From Blastococcus sp. TBT05-19 (lineage in GTDB: Bacteria; Actinomycetota; Actinomycetes; Mycobacteriales; Geodermatophilaceae), in contig NZ_QOHI01000005.1 in NCBI RefSeq assembly GCF_003319095.1, positions 124,001-188,000 of the forward strand: a stretch of 64,000 nucleotides of DNA. Reading direction: 5' to 3'. Position 1 is the stretch's first letter. Each line of letters opens with the position of its first letter. Made by a program: the position numbers and the translations under genes. Positions 9,357 through 19,839 of this stretch are shown in pieces. The notes below the pieces were generated by a model. That model saw only the letters and a program-made list of their open reading frames with translations. It made no database searches and had not been told where the DNA came from.

Positions 9357-10139
9357 GTGACCGGTCTGCCGGCCTCCCTCGCCGACTTCGGGCCCGCGGC
9401 CCTGGCGGCGGTCGTGGTCGCGGCCTACCTGGTCGTGGGGGAGCCGGTCGCCGGGCACGTCCTGCACCGGCGCTTCGAGGGCCGGCTGCGCACCGACGCC
9501 GGCGCCCGTCGCTCGTTCTACCGGCGGCTGCTGGTGCTCGAGTGGGGTCTGGCGGTGCTCGCCCTCATCGTCTGGCTGTTCGCCACCGACGTCTCCGCCG
9601 GGGCGGTCGGGCTGCGCTGGCCGCAGGGGTGGCCGGGCTGGTTCACCTCGGCGCTGGTGGTCGTCGTGCTGCTGCTCGTCGTCGCCTCCACCCGGCAGCT
9701 GCGCGCCGGGGCGCTGCTGGAGATGGCCCGCCCGGCGCGACGGCCGGGGGAGGGGCGGCACGCCGAGCCGCCCGGGCTCTCGACGCTCGCGCTCCTGCCG
9801 AGGACGGACGACGAGCGGCGGCTGTTCACCGTCGTCGGCATCACCGCCGGGGTGTGCGAGGAGTGGCTCTACCGCGGGTTCTTCCTCGCGGTGGTGACGG
9901 CGGTCGTCGGGGGAGCGCCGTCGTCCGTGCTGGTGCTCGTCGCCGGCGTCGCCTTCGGGCTGGCGCACGCCTACCAGGGGCGCGCGGGCATCGTGACGAC
10001 CGGCGTGCTGGGTGGGGTGATGGCGCTGCTGTACCTCGACACCGGCTCCCTGCTGCTGCCGGTCCTGCTGCACGCCCTGATCGACCTGCGCTTCCTGCTC
10101 GTCCCCGCCAGCGCCCTGCCCACCGAGGAGACCGCGTGA
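9357..10139 (+). CDS. CPBP-family intramembrane metalloprotease
   Basis: 260 aa with about seven hydrophobic segments. It carries the three CPBP (Abi/CAAX-like) motifs: EEWLYRGFF, FGLAHAYQG and HALIDLRF, which supply the glutamates and histidines for intramembrane metal binding. It is likely a membrane-embedded peptidase; the substrate is unknown. It starts with GTG 10 bp after the RluD-like gene and overlaps the GNAT gene by 4 bp (GTGA), so the three are probably one transcript. Confidence 0.82.
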   Translation: MTGLPASLADFGPAALAAVVVAAYLVVGEPVAGHVLHRRFEGRLRTDAGARRSFYRRLLVLEWGLAVLALIVWLFATDVSAGAVGLRWPQGWPGWFTSALVVVVLLLVVASTRQLRAGALLEMARPARRPGEGRHAEPPGLSTLALLPRTDDERRLFTVVGITAGVCEEWLYRGFFLAVVTAVVGGAPSSVLVLVAGVAFGLAHAYQGRAGIVTTGVLGGVMALLYLDTGSLLLPVLLHALIDLRFLLVPASALPTEETA

Positions 10140-10570
10140 CCCGCCCGACCGCCGCCGTCGCCACCGCCCAGGACCGGCCCGAGGTCGCCGCGCTGCGCAC
10201 CCGGGTGTTCGTCGAGGAGCAGGGCGTGCCGCCCGAGATCGAGCAGGACGACGCCGACGCCACCGCCGTCCACGTGCTCAGCCGCGACGACTCCGGGCGG
10301 GTGGTGGCCACCGGACGCCTGCTGCTGGACGGACCCGTCGCCCGGATCGGCCGCATGGCCGCCGACGCCGGGGTGCGCGGCCGCGGGCACGGCGCGGCGG
10401 TGCTCGCCGAGCTGCACCGCCAGGCCGTCGCCCGCGGGGCCACGGGGGTGGAGCTGCACGCCCAGCTGCCGGCCCGCCGCTTCTACGAGCGCGAGGGCTA
10501 CACCGCCGTCGGCGAGGTCTACGAGGAGGCCGGCATCGCGCACGTCACCATGCGGCGAGCGCTCCCCTGA
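10136..10570 (+). CDS. GNAT-family N-acetyltransferase (ElaA-like)
   Basis: 144 aa. It has the GNAT fold with the acetyl-CoA pyrophosphate loop in [12 protein letters not shown] and the ElaA-like N-terminus RTRVFVEEQGVPPEIEQD. It would transfer an acetyl group to an unidentified amine. The GTG start overlaps the stop of the CPBP gene. About 200 bp without a gene follow before dnaE; I see no clear element there. Confidence 0.82.
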   Translation: MTRPTAAVATAQDRPEVAALRTRVFVEEQGVPPEIEQDDADATAVHVLSRDDSGRVVATGRLLLDGPVARIGRMAADAGVRGRGHGAAVLAELHRQAVARGATGVELHAQLPARRFYEREGYTAVGEVYEEAGIAHVTMRRALP

Positions 10571-10769
10571 GCCTGCTGTGACGGAGCGGTCCGGGTGTGA
10601 GCAGATCCGTCGTGTCGGACCCTCGGCGTAGAACTCATCCAGTGCGAGGATCGACGCACCGGCCCGCCGGTGCCTGCCGCCCCCGCATGCACCGCCGGTC
10701 TTCCCCGCCGGTCGCCCGCCGCGTGACGCCGGCCGGGCACGCACGACCCGTGAGGAGCACAGACCCACT

Positions 10770-13700
10770 GTGAGCAGCCCGTCCGACTCGTTCGTGCACC
10801 TGCACGTGCACACCGAGTACTCGATGCTCGACGGCGCCGCGAAGCTGCCCGAGGTCACCAAGGCCGCGGCCGAGCAGGGGATGCCGGCGCTGGCGATGAC
10901 CGACCACGGCAACGTCTTCGGCGCCTACGACTTCTACAAGCACGCCCGGGCCGCCGGCGTGAAGCCGATCATCGGCATGGAGGGCTACTACACCCCGGGT
11001 TCGCGTTTCGACCGGGCGCCGTTCGACTTCGGCGACAACCTCATCGACGAGGAGGGTGACGGCGGCTCCAACCGGGGCAAGGCGGCCTACACCCACATGA
11101 CGCTGCTCGCCCGCACCACGGAGGGCATGCACAACCTCTTCCGCATCTCCTCGCTGGCCAGCCTCGAGGGGCAGTACCGCAAGCCCCGCTTCGACCGCGA
11201 CCTGCTGGAGCGCTACGGCAAGGGCCTCATCGCCACCACCGGCTGCCCCTCGGGCGAGGTGAACATGTGGCTGCGCGCCGGCAAGGAGGACAAGGCGCGC
11301 CAGGCCGCCGCGGACTTCCAGGACATCTTCGGGCGCGAGAACTTCTACGCCGAGCTGATGGACCACGGGCTGTCCATCGAGAAGAAGACCCGCCCGGCGC
11401 TGCTGTCCATCGCCAAGGACCTCGGCATCCCGCTGCTGGCCACGAACGACCTGCACTACACGCACAAGGAGGACGCCGACGCCCACGACGCCCTGCTGTG
11501 CATCCAGACCGGCTCACGCCTGAACGAGACCAACCGCTTCCGCTTCAACGGTGACGGCTACTACCTGAAGTCCGCCGCCGAGATGCGCGCGCTGTTCACC
11601 GGTGACCTCCGCGAGGCCTGCGACAACACCCTGCTCGTCGCCGAGCAGTGCGAGGTCACGTTCACCGAGGGCGCCGACCTCATGCCGCGCTTCCCCCTGC
11701 CGCCGGGGGAGGACGAGACCTCCTGGTTCATCAAGGAGGTCGAGCGCGGGCTGCACAAGCGCTACCCGAACGGCATCCCGGACCACGTCCGCAAGCAGGC
11801 CGACTACGAGACCGGGATCATCTGCCAGATGGGCTTCCCGGGGTACTTCCTCGTGGTCGCCGACTTCATCAACTGGGCCAAGGACAACGGCATCCGCGTC
11901 GGCCCGGGCCGTGGTTCGGCCGCCGGTTCGCTGGCCGCCTTCGCCATGGGCATCACCGACCTCGACCCGCTGCAGCACGGCCTGATCTTCGAGCGCTTCC
12001 TCAACCCCGAGCGCGTCTCGATGCCCGATGTCGACATCGACTTCGACGACCGCCGCCGTGGCGAGGTCATCCAGTACGTCTCGCAGAAGTACGGCGAGGA
12101 GCGGGTCAGCCAGATCGTCACCTACGGCACGATCAAGGCCAAGGCCGCGATCAAGGACGCCGCCCGGGTGCTCGACCGGCCCTACTCCATCGGCGACGAG
12201 CTGACCAAGCTCATGCCGCCGGACGTCATGGGCAAGGGCATCCCGCTGTCGGGGGTCTTCGACCCGGCCCACCCGCGCTACAAGGAGGCCACGGAGTTCC
12301 GCGCCCGCTACGAGTCCGACCCCGGCGCGGCCGAGGTCGTCGACCAGGCGCGCAAGCTCGAGGGCCTGAAGCGGCAGTGGGGCGTGCACGCCGCCGGCGT
12401 CATCATCGGCCGCTACCCGCTGATCGACAGCATCCCGATCATGCGGCGCGAGGCCGACGGCGCGATCATCACGCAGTTCGACTACCCGACCTGCGAGACG
12501 CTCGGCCTGCTGAAAATGGACTTCCTGGGCCTGCGCAACCTCACGGTGATCGACGACGCGCTGCGCAACATCGTGATCAACGGCAAGCCGCCGGTCGATC
12601 TGGACGAGATCAGCAAGGACCTCACCGACCCGAACACCTACGCCCTGCTGTCCCGCGGCGACACCCTGGGCGTGTTCCAGTTCGACGGCGGCCCGATGCG
12701 GTCGCTGCTGCGCCTCATGCGCCCCGACAACTTCGAGGACATCTCGGCCGTCGGCGCGCTCTACCGGCCCGGCCCGATGGGTGCGAACTCGCACACCAAC
12801 TACGCGCTGCGCAAGAACGGCCAGCAGGAGATCACGCCGATCCACCCCGAGCTCGCCGAGCCGCTCGAGGAGATCCTCGGCCAGACCTACGGCCTGATCG
12901 TGTACCAGGAGCAGGTCATGGCGATCGCGCAGAAGGTCGCCGGGTACTCCCTCGGCAAGGCCGACCTGCTGCGCCGCGCGATGGGCAAGAAGAAGAAGTC
13001 GGTCCTGGACGCCGAGTTCGTCGGCTTCGAGGCCGGCATGAAGGCCAACGGCTTCTCCGGCGCGGCCATCAAGACGCTGTGGGACATCCTCGTCCCGTTC
13101 GCCGACTACGCGTTCAACAAGGCGCACTCCGCCGCCTACGGGCTGGTCTCGTACTGGACGGCCTACCTCAAGGCGAACTACCCGGCCGAGTACATGGCCG
13201 GGCTGCTCACCAGCGTCCAGGACGACAAGGACCGCCGGCCGATCTACCTGGCCGAGTGCCGCCGCATGGGCATCAAGGTGCTCCCGCCGGACGTCAACGA
13301 GTCCTCCTGGGACTTCACGGCCGTCGGCACCGACATCCGCTTCGGCCTGGCGTCGGTGCGCAACGTGGGCACCAACGTCGTGGAGTCGATCGTCAAGGCG
13401 CGCGAGGAGAAGGGCGCGTTCAAGGACTTCGCCGACTTCATGCGCAAGATCGACACGGTGGCCTGCAACAAGAAGGTCATCGAGTCCCTCGCCAAGGCCG
13501 GCGCCTTCGACTCCCTCGGCCACTCCCGCCAGGGCATCGCCGCCATCCACGCGCAGGCCGTCGACTCCGCGATGAGCCTCAAGCGCAAGGAGGCCGAGGG
13601 GCAGTTCGACCTCTTCGGCAGCTTCGGGGACGACGGCGGCGACGACGACCCGTTCGGCGGGGCGCTGAACATCGTCATCCCGACCGCCGACTGGTCCAAG

Positions 13701-14330
13701 AGCGAGCGGCTGATGTTCGAGCGCGACATGCTCGGCCTCTACGTCTCCGACCACCCGCTGCACGGCGTCGAGCACGTGCTCACCTCGCACGCCGACACCC
13801 CGATCGCCGAGATCAACGCCGGGGGAGTGGAGGACGGCGCCAACGTCACCATCGCCGGCATCCTCACCTCGGTCTCGCCCCGCACCAACAAGCAGGGCGC
13901 GCCCTGGGCGATCGCCACGGTGGAGGACCTCGAGTCCGGCATCGAGGTGCTCTTCTTCCCCAAGACGTGGGTCGAGGTCTCGGAGAAGGTCGTCCGCGAC
14001 CAGATCGTGGTGGTCAAGGGGCGGATCAGCCGCCGCGACGACCAGCCCTCGCTGTTCGGCTCCGAGGTCACCGTGCCCGAGCTCACCGAGGGCCCGCGCG
14101 GTCCGGTGCTGGTGTCGATGGCTGCCGCCCGGTGCACCCCGCCGGTCGTGGAGCGGCTCCGCGAGGTGCTGGGCAGCCACCCGGGCACCACGGAGGTCCA
14201 GCTCAAGCTGGTCAACGGCAGCCGCGAGACCGTGCTGCGCCTGGACCAGGGCCTGCGAGTGCGCCCCAGCACCGCGCTGATGGGTGACATCAAGGCCCTG
14301 CTCGGCCCGACCAGCGTGGCGCTGCTCTGA
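10770..14330 (+). CDS. dnaE: DNA polymerase III alpha subunit
   Basis: 1186 aa replicative polymerase (DnaE1 type). The N-terminal PHP domain keeps its metal-binding histidines (HLHVHTEYSMLDGA); in actinobacteria this domain supplies proofreading. The polymerase palm has the catalytic aspartates in PDVDIDFDD, followed by finger, helix-hairpin-helix and OB-fold (ANVTIAGILTSVSPR) regions. The length is normal for the family. GTG 10770 is used; GAGGAG lies about 12 nt upstream, which is somewhat distant. It is a single-gene unit closed by a hairpin. Confidence 0.97.
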   Translation: MSSPSDSFVHLHVHTEYSMLDGAAKLPEVTKAAAEQGMPALAMTDHGNVFGAYDFYKHARAAGVKPIIGMEGYYTPGSRFDRAPFDFGDNLIDEEGDGGSNRGKAAYTHMTLLARTTEGMHNLFRISSLASLEGQYRKPRFDRDLLERYGKGLIATTGCPSGEVNMWLRAGKEDKARQAAADFQDIFGRENFYAELMDHGLSIEKKTRPALLSIAKDLGIPLLATNDLHYTHKEDADAHDALLCIQTGSRLNETNRFRFNGDGYYLKSAAEMRALFTGDLREACDNTLLVAEQCEVTFTEGADLMPRFPLPPGEDETSWFIKEVERGLHKRYPNGIPDHVRKQADYETGIICQMGFPGYFLVVADFINWAKDNGIRVGPGRGSAAGSLAAFAMGITDLDPLQHGLIFERFLNPERVSMPDVDIDFDDRRRGEVIQYVSQKYGEERVSQIVTYGTIKAKAAIKDAARVLDRPYSIGDELTKLMPPDVMGKGIPLSGVFDPAHPRYKEATEFRARYESDPGAAEVVDQARKLEGLKRQWGVHAAGVIIGRYPLIDSIPIMRREADGAIITQFDYPTCETLGLLKMDFLGLRNLTVIDDALRNIVINGKPPVDLDEISKDLTDPNTYALLSRGDTLGVFQFDGGPMRSLLRLMRPDNFEDISAVGALYRPGPMGANSHTNYALRKNGQQEITPIHPELAEPLEEILGQTYGLIVYQEQVMAIAQKVAGYSLGKADLLRRAMGKKKKSVLDAEFVGFEAGMKANGFSGAAIKTLWDILVPFADYAFNKAHSAAYGLVSYWTAYLKANYPAEYMAGLLTSVQDDKDRRPIYLAECRRMGIKVLPPDVNESSWDFTAVGTDIRFGLASVRNVGTNVVESIVKAREEKGAFKDFADFMRKIDTVACNKKVIESLAKAGAFDSLGHSRQGIAAIHAQAVDSAMSLKRKEAEGQFDLFGSFGDDGGDDDPFGGALNIVIPTADWSKSERLMFERDMLGLYVSDHPLHGVEHVLTSHADTPIAEINAGGVEDGANVTIAGILTSVSPRTNKQGAPWAIATVEDLESGIEVLFFPKTWVEVSEKVVRDQIVVVKGRISRRDDQPSLFGSEVTVPELTEGPRGPVLVSMAAARCTPPVVERLREVLGSHPGTTEVQLKLVNGSRETVLRLDQGLRVRPSTALMGDIKALLGPTSVALL

Positions 14331-14334
14331 AGAA

Positions 14335-14386
14335 GGACCCCCTGCCCCCCAGGCCTCGCCAGCTCGGCGCGGGTCCCTGCAGGGGG
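14335..14386 (+). terminator. Candidate terminator hairpin after dnaE
   Basis: CCCCCTGC (14338-14345) pairs with GCAGGGGG (14379-14386) only a few bases after the dnaE stop. Inside, GGACCC and GGGTCC can pair alternatively. No U-tract follows. Confidence 0.45.
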
Positions 14387-14428
14387 CCGCTGACGGCGGG
14401 TGACGGGAACTCGGGGTTCACTGGGGTG

Positions 14429-14992
14429 GTGAGCACGCCGCCGTTGGAGGCCCCGCCGCTGCCGGCGCCGTCCGCGCACGCCTTCTGGCGTGGCTGGCCC
14501 GAGGTCGTGCAGGACCTGCGCGGCGGGATCGGGCTGCTGGTGGCTTTCGCGCTGACCGGCATCCCGGCAGGGCTGCTCTGGTGGCTGCTGGCTCCGCAGG
14601 CCGTCTACCGCATCACCGACGACGGACCGGTCCCCGTGGGCGCGCGGGTGGGCGAGGTCCAGGCGGGCACCGACGCCGTGCTGGTGCTGGTGCTGCTCGG
14701 GCTGGGCCTCGTCGTGGGGTTCGGTGCCTGGCTGCTCCGCAGCCGGCGCGGGGTGGGGACCCTCGTGGTGCTCTCCGTCGGTGGCTGCCTGGCCTCGGCG
14801 GTCGCCTGGCAGTTCGGCGAGCTGCTGCGGCGCCCGCCGACCGAGGCCGAGATCACCGACGTCGGCAGCACGGTCACCACCGGCCTGGTGCTCGGGTCGC
14901 TGCCGGTGCTCGCCGCGACGTCGTTCGCGGCCCTGCTGGGCTACCTGATCTGCGTGATGGTCGTCGCCGACGACGGGCTCGGCCGTCGCTAG
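14429..14992 (+). CDS. DUF2567-like membrane protein
   Basis: 187 aa with four predicted transmembrane segments (near residues 34, 74, 108 and 145). An extracytoplasmic segment QAVYRITDDGPVPVGARVG lies between the first two. This layout matches actinobacterial DUF2567-type membrane proteins; the family name is from memory. Tandem GTG codons at 14426 and 14429 both fit. Its TAG shares the palindrome CTAG with the stop of the convergent gene downstream. Function is unknown. Confidence 0.6.
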   Translation: MSTPPLEAPPLPAPSAHAFWRGWPEVVQDLRGGIGLLVAFALTGIPAGLLWWLLAPQAVYRITDDGPVPVGARVGEVQAGTDAVLVLVLLGLGLVVGFGAWLLRSRRGVGTLVVLSVGGCLASAVAWQFGELLRRPPTEAEITDVGSTVTTGLVLGSLPVLAATSFAALLGYLICVMVVADDGLGRR

Positions 14993-15858
14993 TCCGCAGC
15001 GGAGCGGTGCAGCTGGTTGCCCAGCGGCGGTCCGCCGCCCTCAGCAGGGGCTGGGAGTGCGGCCGGATCGGCCAGGAGGCCCGGGATCTTCCGGTACCAG
15101 GCACGGTGCCCCCGGCCCATGCGCTCGTCGGCCGCTGCCGACGCGGCGGCGTCGAGCAGCCGCGTGGCATCGAGCACTCCTGCCAGAGCCAGCCTCACCA
15201 GGGCGACCCGCCACGTGTTGCCCTGGTCCCAGAACCTCTCGGCGCCGAGCAGCGCCCGCTGCACGCCAGGCGCCGGCTCGAACAGCGACCAGATCCGCTG
15301 CTCGGCCAGCTCCGGGTCGGCGGTCACGGCGTCGACGACGGAGCCGGTGAACAGCAGCCCCCGGACCATGACCACGAGGTAGTCGGCAGAGGTCGGGTCC
15401 GGGTGCAGGACACCGCGGCGCTCCCGCTGACGCACCTGCTGCCACCACAGCGACCAGAACGGACCCATCAGCGCCACCTCGGTCTCGGACGCGAAGGAGC
15501 GCAGCGTCGCGGCCGTGAACTCGTCCCGCCAGCCGTGTGATCGCGAGGCGAGCACACGATCCACGTCGGACTCGAAGTCCGGGGCGAGGACCCGGGAACC
15601 CACCCGGCGCACGACATCCGCGGGGCCGATGGCCAGCGCCACCACCGCGAGCGTGCGCGCGTGCCGCGTCCACGCCTCCTCGGTGACACCGCGCAGGACC
15701 TCGGGTCCCGGAACCGCGCAGAGCGGGCGGCGCAGGAGCTCCCACGCCTCCGCTCGCACGGCGTCGCTCAAGGAGGGCAGGGCAGCCAGGACGCCCTCGG
15801 CGTCATCCGCCTCGTAGCGAGCCACCAGGTCGGACGACGACGCCACGGCGGGGACCAT
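14989..15858 (-). CDS. Hypothetical protein, DUF6493-like N-terminal region
   Basis: 289 aa, soluble, helix-rich, no signal peptide. The stretch TWRVALVRLALAGVLDATRLL resembles the repeated helical pattern of DUF6493 proteins, but the protein is shorter than that family, so it may be a truncated relative. The call is weak. ATG 15858 is preferred over GTG 15864 because a CATGCT hexamer ends 6 nt before it. It converges on the DUF2567-like gene with overlapping stop codons (CTAG). Confidence 0.5.
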   Translation of the reverse strand: MVPAVASSSDLVARYEADDAEGVLAALPSLSDAVRAEAWELLRRPLCAVPGPEVLRGVTEEAWTRHARTLAVVALAIGPADVVRRVGSRVLAPDFESDVDRVLASRSHGWRDEFTAATLRSFASETEVALMGPFWSLWWQQVRQRERRGVLHPDPTSADYLVVMVRGLLFTGSVVDAVTADPELAEQRIWSLFEPAPGVQRALLGAERFWDQGNTWRVALVRLALAGVLDATRLLDAAASAAADERMGRGHRAWYRKIPGLLADPAALPAPAEGGGPPLGNQLHRSAAD

Positions 15859-15864
15859 CGGCAC

Positions 15865-15870
15865 AGCATG
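15865..15870 (-). promoter_or_regulatory. Leaderless-type -10 element for the DUF6493-like gene
   Basis: CATGCT (minus strand) ends 6 nt before ATG 15858. It is a weaker member of the set because the first base is C and the third is T. Confidence 0.3.
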
Positions 15871-15894
15871 TCTCGAACCTGCGACGGCTACTCC

Positions 15895-16689
15895 TCAGTT
15901 CACCGTCATCGGGGTCGTGAACTGCTCCAGCGGCGCCGGCACGGCGCCGAGCTCCTGCAGCAGCGTCAGCTCCCGGCGCAGCAACCGGGACTCCGCCGCG
16001 AGCCGCCGCCGGGTCGCCGACTCGGCGAGCAGCGCCTGCCGGTCCTCGGTGGTGAGCAGGGCCGACGACGCGACCACCCACGACAAGGCACCGGGGTCGT
16101 CGGACGCGGCGGCCAGGCGCACCGCCGCCTCCACGCCGTCGCCGTGGGTGCCCGCGCCGAGCATGGCGACCTCCGCGACGTACCGGGTGAACAGGTCGCC
16201 GACGCCCCGCGCGAGCAGGTCCAGCGAGCCTCGCGCCACCGACGAGGCGACCTCGTCGGGCAGGCCGAGGGTCGGGCCGTCCGCCACCGATTCGGCGTCG
16301 CCGGCCGCCTCCTCGGCGGCCTCCTCCTCGGCGAGCCACTCGACCTCGGCCTGCAGGTAGGGCGGGTCGTCGCCGACGACGACGTCGAGCAGCCGGAAGC
16401 GCTCCCCGCCGACGGTCACGATGCGGAACCCGCCGTCGGGCTGCGGCTGGACGCGCTGGAGCCGGGCGGTGCAGCCGATGTCGTAGAGCGCCGCGGCCGG
16501 CGCCACCCGCTCGACCTCCCAGCCCTGCCGGATGGCGACGACGCCGAAGAACCGGCGGTCGCCGTGCTCGGGCAGGCTCATCAGATCGCGCATCAACCGG
16601 CGGTAGCGGGGCTCGAAGATCTGCAGCGGCAGCACCACGCCGGGGAACAGTGGCCGCCCCAGCGGGAACAGCGGGATCAGCTCACCCAT
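15895..16689 (-). CDS. LON substrate-binding (PUA-like) domain protein
   Basis: 264 aa. The N-terminal half is the Lon substrate-recognition domain without a protease: [20 protein letters not shown] and [13 protein letters not shown] are diagnostic. The C-terminal half is helical. Stand-alone versions are common in actinobacteria; a role in protein quality control is likely but unproven. ATG 16689 is chosen over an upstream in-frame start because a TACGCT hexamer ends 7 nt before it. It is divergent from hisD, with 128 bp between the two starts. Confidence 0.82.
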   Translation of the reverse strand: MGELIPLFPLGRPLFPGVVLPLQIFEPRYRRLMRDLMSLPEHGDRRFFGVVAIRQGWEVERVAPAAALYDIGCTARLQRVQPQPDGGFRIVTVGGERFRLLDVVVGDDPPYLQAEVEWLAEEEAAEEAAGDAESVADGPTLGLPDEVASSVARGSLDLLARGVGDLFTRYVAEVAMLGAGTHGDGVEAAVRLAAASDDPGALSWVVASSALLTTEDRQALLAESATRRRLAAESRLLRRELTLLQELGAVPAPLEQFTTPMTVN

Positions 16690-16696
16690 CCGGGCA

Positions 16697-16702
16697 AGCG
16701 TA
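16697..16702 (-). promoter_or_regulatory. Leaderless-type -10 element for the LON-domain gene
   Basis: TACGCT on the minus strand ends 7 nt before ATG 16689. Confidence 0.5.
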
Positions 16703-16768
16703 CGACCCGCGACCACCCCGGCCGGGCGCCCGCCCCGGGTGCGCCGGGATCGGCCCCGGAGCGCTGGC

Positions 16769-16774
16769 TACCCT
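16769..16774 (+). promoter_or_regulatory. Candidate -10 element of the his operon
   Basis: TACCCT would start transcription near 16781 and give a short leader of about 37 nt containing the CGGAGG ribosome site for hisD. No leader peptide or attenuator fits in that space. Confidence 0.4.
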
Positions 16775-16817
16775 GAGAACTCCCGGCACCACCCTGCCCA
16801 GACCTCGGAGGCACCCC

Positions 16818-18122
16818 GTGCTCGCACGCATCGACCTGCGCGGAGACGCCCTGCCCGGCGTCCGCGAGCTCGCCTCGCTGCTGCCGCGGGCCGCCACCGA
16901 CATCGACTCGGTGCTGGCCACCGTCCGCCCGCTGTGCGAGGACGTGCGGGTCCGCGGCGCCCAGGCGGTGCGCGAGATCACCGCCCGCATCGACGGCGTG
17001 GACGCCGAGGACTTCGCCGTGCCGCAGGAGGCGCTGGACCGGGCGCTGGCCGAGTGCGACCCGACGCTGCGGGCGGCGCTGGAGGAGGCCACCGCCCGGG
17101 TCCGCACCGTGCACGCCGACCAGCGGCGCACCGACGTCACCACGCAGGTCGTCCCCGGCGGCACCGTCATGGAGCGCTGGCTGCCGGTCCGCCGCGTCGG
17201 GCTCTACGTGCCCGGTGGTTTGGCGCCACTGCTGTCCAGCGTGATCATGAACGTGGTGCCCGCGCAGATCGCCGGCGTCGAGTCCATCGCCGTGGCCTCG
17301 CCGCCGCAGCGCGACAACGGCGGCCTGCCCGACCCCGGCGTCCTGGCCGCGTGCGCGCTGCTCGGCGTCACGGAGGTGTACGCCGTCGGTGGGGCGCAGG
17401 CCGTCGCCGTCTTCGGCTACGGCGCGGGCTCCTGCGAGCCGGTCGACATGGTGACCGGGCCCGGCAACGTCTACGTCACCGCCGCCAAGCGGCTGCTGCG
17501 CGGGATGATCGGCATCGACTCCGAGGCCGGCCCGACCGAGGTCGCGATCCTCGCCGACGAGACGGCCGACCCCGCGCACGTCGCGGCCGACCTGATCAGC
17601 CAGGCCGAGCACGACCCGCTGGCCGGCGCGGTGCTGGTGACGACGAGCGAGGAGCTCGCCGACGCCGTCCTCGCGCTGGTGCCGGGCCAGGTGGCGGCGA
17701 CCAAGCACTCCGACCGGATCAGCACCGCGCTCGACGGCTCCCAGTCCGGCGTCGTGCTGGTCGACGACCTCGAGGCGGGGCTGCGGGTGGTCGACGCCTA
17801 CGCCGCCGAGCACCTGGAGATCCAGACGCGGAACCCGCGCGAGGTGGCGATGCGGGTCCGCAACGCCGGCGCGATCTTCGTCGGCGCGTGGTCGCCGGTG
17901 TCGCTGGGCGACTACGCGGCCGGCTCCAACCACGTGCTGCCCACCGGTGGCTGCGCACGGCACCAGAGCGGGCTGTCCGTGCAGTCGTTCCTGCGCGGCA
18001 TCCACGTCGTCGAGTACGACGAGCGGGCCCTCGCCGAGGTCGCACCGCACATCGACGCCCTGGCCGGGGCCGAGGACCTGCCCGCGCACGCCGCTGCCGT
18101 GCGGATCCGGCAGCGCGGCTGA
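16818..18122 (+). CDS. hisD: Histidinol dehydrogenase
   Basis: 434 aa. It carries out the last two steps of histidine synthesis, oxidising histidinol to histidine with two NAD+. The family signature around the zinc site is clear: [10 protein letters not shown] and [16 protein letters not shown], plus [11 protein letters not shown]. The start is GTG 16818, placed 8 nt after CGGAGG. It is the first gene of the his cluster; its TGA overlaps the ATG of hisC, so translation is coupled. Confidence 0.97.
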   Translation: MLARIDLRGDALPGVRELASLLPRAATDIDSVLATVRPLCEDVRVRGAQAVREITARIDGVDAEDFAVPQEALDRALAECDPTLRAALEEATARVRTVHADQRRTDVTTQVVPGGTVMERWLPVRRVGLYVPGGLAPLLSSVIMNVVPAQIAGVESIAVASPPQRDNGGLPDPGVLAACALLGVTEVYAVGGAQAVAVFGYGAGSCEPVDMVTGPGNVYVTAAKRLLRGMIGIDSEAGPTEVAILADETADPAHVAADLISQAEHDPLAGAVLVTTSEELADAVLALVPGQVAATKHSDRISTALDGSQSGVVLVDDLEAGLRVVDAYAAEHLEIQTRNPREVAMRVRNAGAIFVGAWSPVSLGDYAAGSNHVLPTGGCARHQSGLSVQSFLRGIHVVEYDERALAEVAPHIDALAGAEDLPAHAAAVRIRQRG

Positions 18123-19234
18123 TGGCCTCGCTCGACGAGCTCCCGCTGCGGCCGGAGCTGCGGGGCCGCACGCCCTACGGCGCCCCGCAGCTGCCCGCCA
18201 CCCACCGGCTCAACACCAACGAGAACCCGCACCCGCTGCCGACCGAGCTGCTCGCCGACCTCGGCGCGGCGCTCGGGCACGCGGCGCTGGAGCTCAACCG
18301 GTACCCCGACCGGGACGCCGTGGAGCTGCGGGCGGACCTCGCCGCGTACCTGACCCGCACCAGCGGGGAGCCGATCGAGCCCGCGCAGGTGTGGGCGGCC
18401 AACGGCTCCAACGAGGTGCTGCAGCAGATCCTGCAGGCGTTCGGCGGTGCCGGGCGCACCGCGCTGGGGTTCACGCCCTCGTACTCGATGCACCCGATCA
18501 TCTCGGCTGGCACCGGCAGCGGCTGGGTCGACGGGCACCGCGCCGCCGACTTCACCATCGACACCGCGGCCGCCGTGGCCCAGGTGCGCGAGGTGCGGCC
18601 CGACGTCGTCTTCGTGACCAGCCCGAACAACCCGACCGGCACCGCGGTCGACCTCGACACCGTCGCGGCGCTCTACGAGGCGACGTCCGGCGTGCTCGTC
18701 GTCGACGAGGCCTACGCCGAGTTCGCCCGCCCCGGTACGCCGTCGGCCTTGACCCTCCTGCCGGGCCGGCCCCGGCTGATCGTCAGCCGCACCATGAGCA
18801 AGGCGTTCGGGATGGCCGGCCTGCGGCTGGGCTACCTCGCCGCCGATCCCGCCGTCGTCGACGCCATCCAGCTGGTCCGGCTGCCCTACCACCTGAGCTC
18901 GCTCACCCAGGCGGCGGCGCGGGCGGCGCTCGCGCACACCGACGCGCTGCTCGCGACCGTGGCCGCGGTCATGGAGCAGCGGGACCGCATCGTCGCCGCG
19001 CTGCCGGGCATGGGCCTGAGCAGCGTGCCGAGCGACGCCAACTTCGTGCTCTTCGGGCACTTCGCCGACGCGCCCTCCGCCTGGCGGGCGCTGCTGGAGC
19101 GGGGCGTGCTCGTGCGCGACGTCGGGCTGCCCGGCTGGCTCCGGGTGACCGCGGGGACGCCTGCGGAGACCGATGCCTTCCTCACCGCGCTGGGTGAGAT
19201 CGCGCCGGACCACCGCACGACTCTGGGAGACTGA
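18122..19234 (+). CDS. hisC: Histidinol-phosphate aminotransferase
   Basis: 370 aa class II-type PLP aminotransferase. The lysine that binds PLP is in [17 protein letters not shown], the cofactor-binding Asn in TSPNNPTGT and Asp in VVDEAYAEF. It converts imidazole-acetol phosphate and glutamate to histidinol phosphate. It overlaps hisD by one base (TGATG) and is followed by hisB after 5 bp. Confidence 0.97.
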   Translation: MASLDELPLRPELRGRTPYGAPQLPATHRLNTNENPHPLPTELLADLGAALGHAALELNRYPDRDAVELRADLAAYLTRTSGEPIEPAQVWAANGSNEVLQQILQAFGGAGRTALGFTPSYSMHPIISAGTGSGWVDGHRAADFTIDTAAAVAQVREVRPDVVFVTSPNNPTGTAVDLDTVAALYEATSGVLVVDEAYAEFARPGTPSALTLLPGRPRLIVSRTMSKAFGMAGLRLGYLAADPAVVDAIQLVRLPYHLSSLTQAAARAALAHTDALLATVAAVMEQRDRIVAALPGMGLSSVPSDANFVLFGHFADAPSAWRALLERGVLVRDVGLPGWLRVTAGTPAETDAFLTALGEIAPDHRTTLGD

Positions 19235-19239
19235 CGTCC

Positions 19240-19836
19240 ATGACCCGCACCGCACGCGTCGAGCGACAGACCAGCGAGACGAAGCTGGTCGTCGAGCTCG
19301 ACCTCGACGGCACCGGCACCAGCTCCATCAGCACCGGCGTGGGCTTCTACGACCACATGCTGACGGCGCTGTCCAAGCACAGCGGCATCGACCTGTCGGT
19401 CCGGGCCGACGGCGACCTGCACATCGACGCCCACCACACCGTGGAGGACGTCGCCATCGCCCTCGGGCAGGCGTTCGCCGAGGCGCTGGGCGACAAGCGG
19501 GGCATCACCCGCTACGGCGACGCCACCATCCCGATGGACGAGGTGCTGGCGCAGGCCGCCGTGGACCTCTCCGGCCGGCCGTACTTCGTGCACGCCGAGC
19601 CCGAGAACATGACGCCGATGATCGGGCCGGACTACCCGACGAGCCTGACCAAGCACGTGCTCGAGTCCTTCGCGTTCAACGCGCGGATCAGCCTGCACGT
19701 ACGGGTGCTCTACGCGGGCCGGGACGCCCACCACATCGTGGAGGCGCAGTTCAAGGCGCTGGCCCGCGCGCTGCGGGTCGCCGTCGCCCTCGACCCGCGG
19801 GTCACCGACGTGCCCTCCACCAAGGGCGCGCTGTAA
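19240..19836 (+). CDS. hisB: Imidazoleglycerol-phosphate dehydratase
   Basis: 198 aa, the monofunctional actinobacterial form without a phosphatase domain. Metal-binding motifs DAHHTVEDV and [17 protein letters not shown] are intact, as is GFYDHML near the N-terminus. It dehydrates imidazole-glycerol phosphate to imidazole-acetol phosphate. It follows hisC by 5 bp with GGGAG upstream of its ATG. Confidence 0.97.
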   Translation: MTRTARVERQTSETKLVVELDLDGTGTSSISTGVGFYDHMLTALSKHSGIDLSVRADGDLHIDAHHTVEDVAIALGQAFAEALGDKRGITRYGDATIPMDEVLAQAAVDLSGRPYFVHAEPENMTPMIGPDYPTSLTKHVLESFAFNARISLHVRVLYAGRDAHHIVEAQFKALARALRVAVALDPRVTDVPSTKGAL

Positions 19837-19839
19837 CCG

